NCBI GenBank assembly: GCA_965246785.1
Contig: CBDFFM010000036.1
Span: 62,001 to 126,000 of the forward strand
Reading direction: 5' to 3'
Origin: UBA1952 sp965246785
GTDB lineage: Bacteria > Bacteroidota > Bacteroidia > Chitinophagales > Chitinophagaceae
DNA length: 64,000 nucleotides
Shown here: piece by piece, positions 59,854 through 64,000 of the stretch
How the letters are laid out: every line of letters begins with the position of its first letter
How positions within the stretch are numbered: the first letter of the stretch is position 1
Made by a program: the position numbers and the translations under genes
The notes under the pieces: generated by a model
The model's input: the letters and a program-made list of their open reading frames with translations, nothing else
What the model was told of the DNA's origin: nothing
Databases searched by the model: none

Positions 59854-60594
59854 ATGAAAAACACGCTCCTCACGCTATCGCTGCTCACGCTTTGCTGCGC
59901 TGCTTTTGCAAAGGATAAAAGTAAGCCCAAGGCTATAGACCTGACGGGAAGCTGGAAGGAAGTGCGCCGCATAGACCTGCGCAACGATGCCATTGACTAC
60001 ACTGACACGACTTACTACGAATTCCTCGTGGGCAATGAGTACACTACGCAGCGCAAGCACAGCTTTATGTACCGCGGCACTTACAAGGTAACACCCGGCC
60101 TCCTGGACTTAGGCATGCGTGCATACAGCATCACCGAGATGACGGCCGACAAGATGATACTGAAGGATGACGCAGGCAGCTACAAGTTTGTGCGCTACAC
60201 AAAGACCCAGGAAAGCACAGACAACAGCGCGGCGGCCAGCGGCGGGCGCGCCTACAAGGAAGAGGTGGCCGGCGGCAATGTGACCCTGAGCCAGATAACG
60301 GGCAAGTGGGAAGTGTATAAACGCACCAGCAGCACCACACTGCCTGAGATTGACTACACGCGCATTGTGCAGATGATACAAATTGGCCGGCGCGGCGGCG
60401 ATACACTCGGCGTAGTGGCATCCGCGAAGGATATGGAAGGCCAGCCCTCGTGGAAGATTACCCGCTTTAATGACGGCCTGCTCTTCTGCACCGGCCCGAA
60501 AGGCTCTCGCCAATTAAAGATTGTCAGCTATAAGCCCGGCGAGCTGATAGTGAGCGAGGAGCCGGTTACGTACTTCTTCAAGCAGTTTAAGTAA
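59854..60594 (+). CDS. secreted protein with two lipocalin-like modules
   Basis: The 246-residue protein has a signal peptide (1-19, ending CCAAFA). Two modules of about 90 residues follow. Each opens with a GSW or GKW motif (DLTGSWKEVRRIDL near 28, QITGKWEVYKRTS near 151) and ends in a short strand pair, as in Bacteroidota lipocalin-like domains. No lipobox is clear, though there are two adjacent cysteines at 15-16. It should be periplasmic. The ligand and role are unknown. It is convergent with the GT39 gene, with two bases between the stops. Confidence 0.75.
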   Translation: MKNTLLTLSLLTLCCAAFAKDKSKPKAIDLTGSWKEVRRIDLRNDAIDYTDTTYYEFLVGNEYTTQRKHSFMYRGTYKVTPGLLDLGMRAYSITEMTADKMILKDDAGSYKFVRYTKTQESTDNSAAASGGRAYKEEVAGGNVTLSQITGKWEVYKRTSSTTLPEIDYTRIVQMIQIGRRGGDTLGVVASAKDMEGQPSWKITRFNDGLLFCTGPKGSRQLKIVSYKPGELIVSEEPVTYFFKQFK

Positions 60595-60596
60595 GC

Positions 60597-62324
60597 TCAG
60601 CGCAGCAAGACGAGGCACCAAGGCTTCGTAGCGCTGTCCCGCGTTTTCAGATTGAGAAATTCCGGCGTCATCTCGCTGGCTTTGAACAGCCGGCCCTGCT
60701 GTACGATGGTGTAAGGCTGGCCTGCAGAATCCAGCGATGTGAGCGCCTTGCGCATTAGCAGGAGATAATCTCCTTTAGCTCCGGGCGCGGGATAATCCTC
60801 GCTCTTTCGCACCACCATTCTTGCATAAAAGTGAATGGCGTCTAGCGGGTCTTCCATACGCCAGGCCCAGAGCCTTGATTGCGGGATGCCATGCGCAAAC
60901 ACATACTTACCAACCACAGCGCCAACCTCGTACTTCAGCAGCGGATAGTAAAAGAAATTGGTCAGGAAGAAATTCACCAGCATAATACCCATGGCCGAAA
61001 TCCACAGCGCACGCTGACCGCCGCGATTACGCAGTAAAGTCCATATCCAGATGCCCGCGGCTGCCAGCCAAAGCAGAATGCCTAAAATGCCTGCAGGAAA
61101 AACCAGCGTGATAATGAGCAGTGCGCCGATGAGCAGCAAACCTGTCACGCCTGTCTGAATGCCTGCATAGGCTTTGCGCAGCTTCGGAAAATTATCTGTC
61201 GCGATGAAATTATACAGCAGCTTTCCAGTAACTATTGCCGCAAGCGGAAAAGCAACCAGAATGTAGTGCGGCAACTGGTAGTGCGAGCTGCACAGCGCCA
61301 GATACGTCAGCATAAAGCCGCCTGTGCTTACCCATTCTTGGCTTTCTATGAGCCGGAACTTTTGCAGGATTAAGCCGCGCACATTGATAAAAAGCGCAGT
61401 CAGAAACAACAGAATCCATGGCAGGAAAGCCCAGCCCATACTACTGAGCAGGAAGAAAGGGTCGGCGCCATTGTCCCAAGTATTTTCTCCGGTAATGCGT
61501 CCGAAGCTTTGCGTCCAGAAGAAGAAACGCAGGCCGGACGTACCCTGCTTGCCATCAATCCACTTTTCAGGATGCATATCAAACTGCTGATATAGTCCAA
61601 TACACATCGGGATAAGGAAGACAGCAATGAGGGCAACGTCTAAAAGGTGCCAGGGCGAGAATAACTGCTTCCACTTCCTGCGCAGCAGCCAATCTGCCCC
61701 GAAGGCGAAGAGCGGCACGAATAGACCAATCGGGCCTTTGGTCATCATACCGCAGGCAATGGCCGCAGTGCCGCCGAGGACATATTGCCAGCGGCGCTTC
61801 AGCTCGCACTCGCGGATGCACCAAAGCGCAGTGGCTACGCAGCCCGTGAGTACCATATCCGTGCGTACATCATTCGTCCAGAGAAAGAAGCCTTGCGAAG
61901 TGGCGAGTATAAGCGCGGCAATTCTCGCTGCACTTTCATTGTAAAGCAGCCGCGCCAGCCGGTAGGTGGCGTAAACCGCCAGCAGCGCAAACAGAATGGT
62001 GGGCAGCCGGTAACCAAAGTTGGTCGGCCCGAAAGCCTTCATGCTGAGCGCCGTTATCCAGAACAGAAACGGCGGTTTGTCCAGATAGTCGTAGCCGCGG
62101 TCGTAGATATGCAGGAAGTCGCCGGAGCGCGATAGCTCGCGGCTGATTTCGGCATACTGGCTGGCGTCAATGTCCATTATATCCACCCGCACCGCGCAGC
62201 AGTAGAGCGCCGCGATGAGGAGGAAAATCCAAAAGGGAACTTGATTGGAGCGTTGGATTGTTGGAGCGTTGGATTGTTGGCAAAGATGCGGATTGGACTT
62301 GCAGCACACAATTGATAGATGCAT
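60597..62324 (-). CDS. GT39/ArnT-like membrane glycosyltransferase
   Basis: The 575-residue protein has about twelve hydrophobic segments. The family's acidic motif appears as DIDASQYAEISREL (near 46-59), followed by YDYLDKPPFLFWITAL; this is typical of ArnT-type transferases that use polyprenyl-phosphate sugars in the periplasm. The only ATG before the first span is at 62322-62324. Starting there, residues 1-28 are largely encoded by the GTTGGAGCG repeat element, so the N-terminal tail looks like an addition. The gene is divergent from the GtrA gene, a family often involved in polyprenyl-sugar flipping. Confidence 0.86.
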   Translation of the reverse strand: MHLSIVCCKSNPHLCQQSNAPTIQRSNQVPFWIFLLIAALYCCAVRVDIMDIDASQYAEISRELSRSGDFLHIYDRGYDYLDKPPFLFWITALSMKAFGPTNFGYRLPTILFALLAVYATYRLARLLYNESAARIAALILATSQGFFLWTNDVRTDMVLTGCVATALWCIRECELKRRWQYVLGGTAAIACGMMTKGPIGLFVPLFAFGADWLLRRKWKQLFSPWHLLDVALIAVFLIPMCIGLYQQFDMHPEKWIDGKQGTSGLRFFFWTQSFGRITGENTWDNGADPFFLLSSMGWAFLPWILLFLTALFINVRGLILQKFRLIESQEWVSTGGFMLTYLALCSSHYQLPHYILVAFPLAAIVTGKLLYNFIATDNFPKLRKAYAGIQTGVTGLLLIGALLIITLVFPAGILGILLWLAAAGIWIWTLLRNRGGQRALWISAMGIMLVNFFLTNFFYYPLLKYEVGAVVGKYVFAHGIPQSRLWAWRMEDPLDAIHFYARMVVRKSEDYPAPGAKGDYLLLMRKALTSLDSAGQPYTIVQQGRLFKASEMTPEFLNLKTRDSATKPWCLVLLR

Positions 62325-62361
62325 TTAACGTTCAAACATTCCAACGCTCCAACAATCCAAC
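62252..62361. repeat. GTTGGAGCGTTGGA inverted element, copy 2
   Basis: Perfect 22-bp arms (62252-62273 and 62340-62361) enclose an 66-base spacer that contains ATGCAT at 62319-62324. The left arm is partly duplicated in tandem. The element separates, and enters the reading frames of, two divergent membrane-protein genes. Confidence 0.85.
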
Positions 62362-62378
62362 CTTATTTTCGCACGCCT

Positions 62379-62888
62379 GTGCTCCGCGCCATCCGCCATA
62401 TCGTTCTTGGTATCATAGACTTCTTCCACCGCCCTTTTGCGCGATGGATTAATACGCAGACCTTCCGTTACCTCGCCTGCGGGTCGTCGGGCGCTGCGCT
62501 TAATATCATCTCCTTTTTCCTCGCATACCACTTCCTTTTTCATGAGCAGGACGTAGCGCTGACTTTTACCACAGTGCGCTCGCATATCGCCGCTGCTATC
62601 GTAGCCTTCTGCATCTCCACGCCTTATGGCTTTACGATGTCACGCTACATTGTCTTTCCGGAAAGCCCCCTGCGCGGGCGGGTGCAGATGTTCCGTTACC
62701 TCGTTACAGTAGCGGCCTGCGCGGTGCTTACTTACCTCTTCGTTCCCTTCTTTCACGAAGTCTGCGGCATTTACGCAACCCCTTCTAATGTGCTGACCAA
62801 CGTTGTAGTAGCAGTTTTCTCCTACATGGTGCAGCGGTTCTTCACCTTCAAAGTGAAGGAGCCGAAGTGGAAGCGGGCCGACAATTAA
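62379..62888 (+). CDS. GtrA-family membrane protein
   Basis: The protein (169 residues from the GTG at 62379) has four membrane spans and the GtrA pattern: RYLACGSSGAALNIISFFLAY, the STPYGFTMSRYIVF segment and a final VVAVFSYMVQRFFTFK. GtrA proteins are thought to flip polyprenyl-phosphate sugars. An ATG at 62319 would add 20 residues encoded by the repeat element (HSNAPTIQP) and is less likely. TATTTTCG just upstream may be its -7 element. Its neighbour across the element is a GT39 enzyme that would use such a lipid-sugar. Confidence 0.86.
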   Translation: MLRAIRHIVLGIIDFFHRPFARWINTQTFRYLACGSSGAALNIISFFLAYHFLFHEQDVALTFTTVRSHIAAAIVAFCISTPYGFTMSRYIVFPESPLRGRVQMFRYLVTVAACAVLTYLFVPFFHEVCGIYATPSNVLTNVVVAVFSYMVQRFFTFKVKEPKWKRADN

Positions 62889-62893
62889 TCACT

Positions 62894-63964
62894 TCAAGAA
62901 GCGCCCACCGCCTCATACGCCAGCCGACCCACCGCTGCCTTCACATCCGCAATGGCATCCTGCGGCAGTCCAGGCGATAAGTCATAGGCGATGCCAATCA
63001 CGAAGCCGTCTATCACGAAAGACTCAACCGCCACGCGCACGCTTCCCGATGCCTCCGGGAGCTTGCCAATGCCTTCCCGGATACGCGCGAGCAATCTGTC
63101 AAGCTCTTGCGGCGGCTTCGACCACTTCACCGGCACGCTCAGGCGCAGGTGCAGCGTGGCGCGGGCTGAGAGATTCTCCAGATTTTCGTCAATCAGTTTT
63201 TTGTTCGGCACAATCACCAGCGAGCCGTCGCTTGTGCGCAGGCGGGTGCTGCGGAAGCCAATGCGCTCCACCGCGCCTTCCAAGGCAGCGAGCTTTACGG
63301 TATCACCCACCACGAAGGGCTTATCAGCAAGAATGGTGAAAGACGCCAGCAGATTCTCAATGCTCTCCTTTGCGGCTAATGCCAGCGCCACGCCGCCGAT
63401 ACCCAAGCCGGTAATCAGCGCCGGGATATTTACATGAAAGACGACGCCGAGCATCCAGAAAAAGCCCATCGTCCACAGCACAATCTTGAAGACGTCCTTA
63501 AGCAGCGGCAGCAGTTGGGCACGCTCCCGCTCTGCCTGATGATGCGCCCGCTCCGCCTGCGCGCGATACACGAAGTCAACGATGCGCGAAAGCAGCAGTG
63601 TGATGAAGACGATAGCGAAGAAAAAGAACAGGTGGTCTATCACCTCCGCGGCGTGCAACGCACCTTCTCCGGCCTTGCGGTGCCAGTGCAGCAGCACAAT
63701 GCTGTTGAGGGGCCGCTCAATAAAGTTGAAAGCGTAGAAAAGCAACAGAATGGCGATGAGCCACTCCACCGGCTTGCGGATAAGCGAGCGGAAGAGCGCG
63801 CGGTACTTATCGCCGGTGAAGCGTGTGGCAAGGCTGGATGTAACGCGCGCTACTAATCGAGCCAGCGGCTTCTTCAGCAGCAGCGCGGCGAGCACGAGCG
63901 CTGCGAAGGCAAGATAATCGCCGACGGTAGCGCCCCAGAAATCCTGCTGGAGAAAGTCATTCAT
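62894..63964 (-). CDS. MscS-family mechanosensitive channel
   Basis: The 356-residue protein has four hydrophobic segments, the last being the pore-lining helix (LGIGGVALALAAKESIENLLASF, here split as GLGIGGVALALAAKE and SIENLLASF). The MscS beta domain follows (PFVVGDTVKL, VERIGFRSTRLRT, VPNKKLIDENLENLS). The C-terminal domain is of normal size. It releases solutes when membrane tension rises. The ATG at 63962-63964 is near the window edge, so the upstream context is not visible. Confidence 0.93.
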   Translation of the reverse strand: MNDFLQQDFWGATVGDYLAFAALVLAALLLKKPLARLVARVTSSLATRFTGDKYRALFRSLIRKPVEWLIAILLLFYAFNFIERPLNSIVLLHWHRKAGEGALHAAEVIDHLFFFFAIVFITLLLSRIVDFVYRAQAERAHHQAERERAQLLPLLKDVFKIVLWTMGFFWMLGVVFHVNIPALITGLGIGGVALALAAKESIENLLASFTILADKPFVVGDTVKLAALEGAVERIGFRSTRLRTSDGSLVIVPNKKLIDENLENLSARATLHLRLSVPVKWSKPPQELDRLLARIREGIGKLPEASGSVRVAVESFVIDGFVIGIAYDLSPGLPQDAIADVKAAVGRLAYEAVGAS

Positions 63965-64000
63965 ATCCCTGTTACCAAAGGATTATACCGCCACATTAAA

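Overview
The window looks like a chromosomal segment of a fairly GC-rich member of the Bacteroidota, probably of the Chitinophagales type (the phylum is well supported, the order is inference). The signs are six secreted proteins with type IX secretion (T9SS) C-terminal sorting domains, TonB-dependent receptors, an HmuY-like heme protein, DUF2480 and DUF349 proteins, almost no Shine-Dalgarno sequences before start codons, and several upstream regions with the TAnnTTTG -7 element of this phylum. Most of the window is housekeeping sequence. No rRNA, tRNA, CRISPR array, prophage or insertion sequence was seen.

Layout. 1-5.8 kb: a carboxyltransferase beta chain cut by the window edge, a YceI lipoprotein, a rhodanese, a tight minus-strand operon (dtd, tadA, hydrolase, Rieske, LD-carboxypeptidase), and a MerR regulator overlapping a thioredoxin-like gene. 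5.9-18 kb: a two-component pair, an acyltransferase, 2-oxoacid:ferredoxin oxidoreductase alpha, a secreted SGNH/PKD protein, a GT39-like membrane protein and polA. Beyond polA is an 860-bp non-coding stretch holding repeats and a striking 21-bp-periodic inverted array. 18-30 kb: PpiD-like chaperone, DUF2480, DUF349, TatC, RpiB, an hmuY/hmuR-like heme uptake pair and asd. 30-36 kb: a TonB receptor broken by a frameshift, then an uncharacterised three-gene module (coiled-coil protein, two-span membrane protein, membrane-anchored ASKHA-fold protein), then a PhaB-like reductase. 36-46 kb: tsf, a TPR/class III adenylate cyclase, HD, YitT, fatty-acid hydroxylase, Nudix, MORN-like protein and a sigma-54-type response regulator without a DNA-binding domain. 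46-57 kb: T9SS cargo including an S8 protease, ahcY, an Lrp regulator, a small defence island (AbiH plus a PIN toxin-antitoxin pair) bracketed by inverted repeats, dapA, accA and 3-hydroxybutyrate dehydrogenase. 57-64 kb: hydrolase, pdxH, nitrilase family, lipocalin-like protein, GT39, GtrA and an MscS channel.

How the genes fit together. asd and dapA are the steps that lead aspartate into the lysine/diaminopimelate branch. phaB and bdhA are consistent with 3-hydroxybutyrate metabolism, though no phaC is present. The hmuY-like gene is followed by a terminator and then an hmuR-like receptor, an arrangement suited to making more of the surface hemophore than of the receptor. At least four families of short palindromic intergenic elements are scattered through the window, some next to horizontally acquired-looking genes. 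The most interesting unexplained items are the 21-bp array (17639-17825), the three-gene module (32490-35430), the repeat-bracketed AbiH/PIN island (52005-53890) and a hairpin element family whose two arms vary together.
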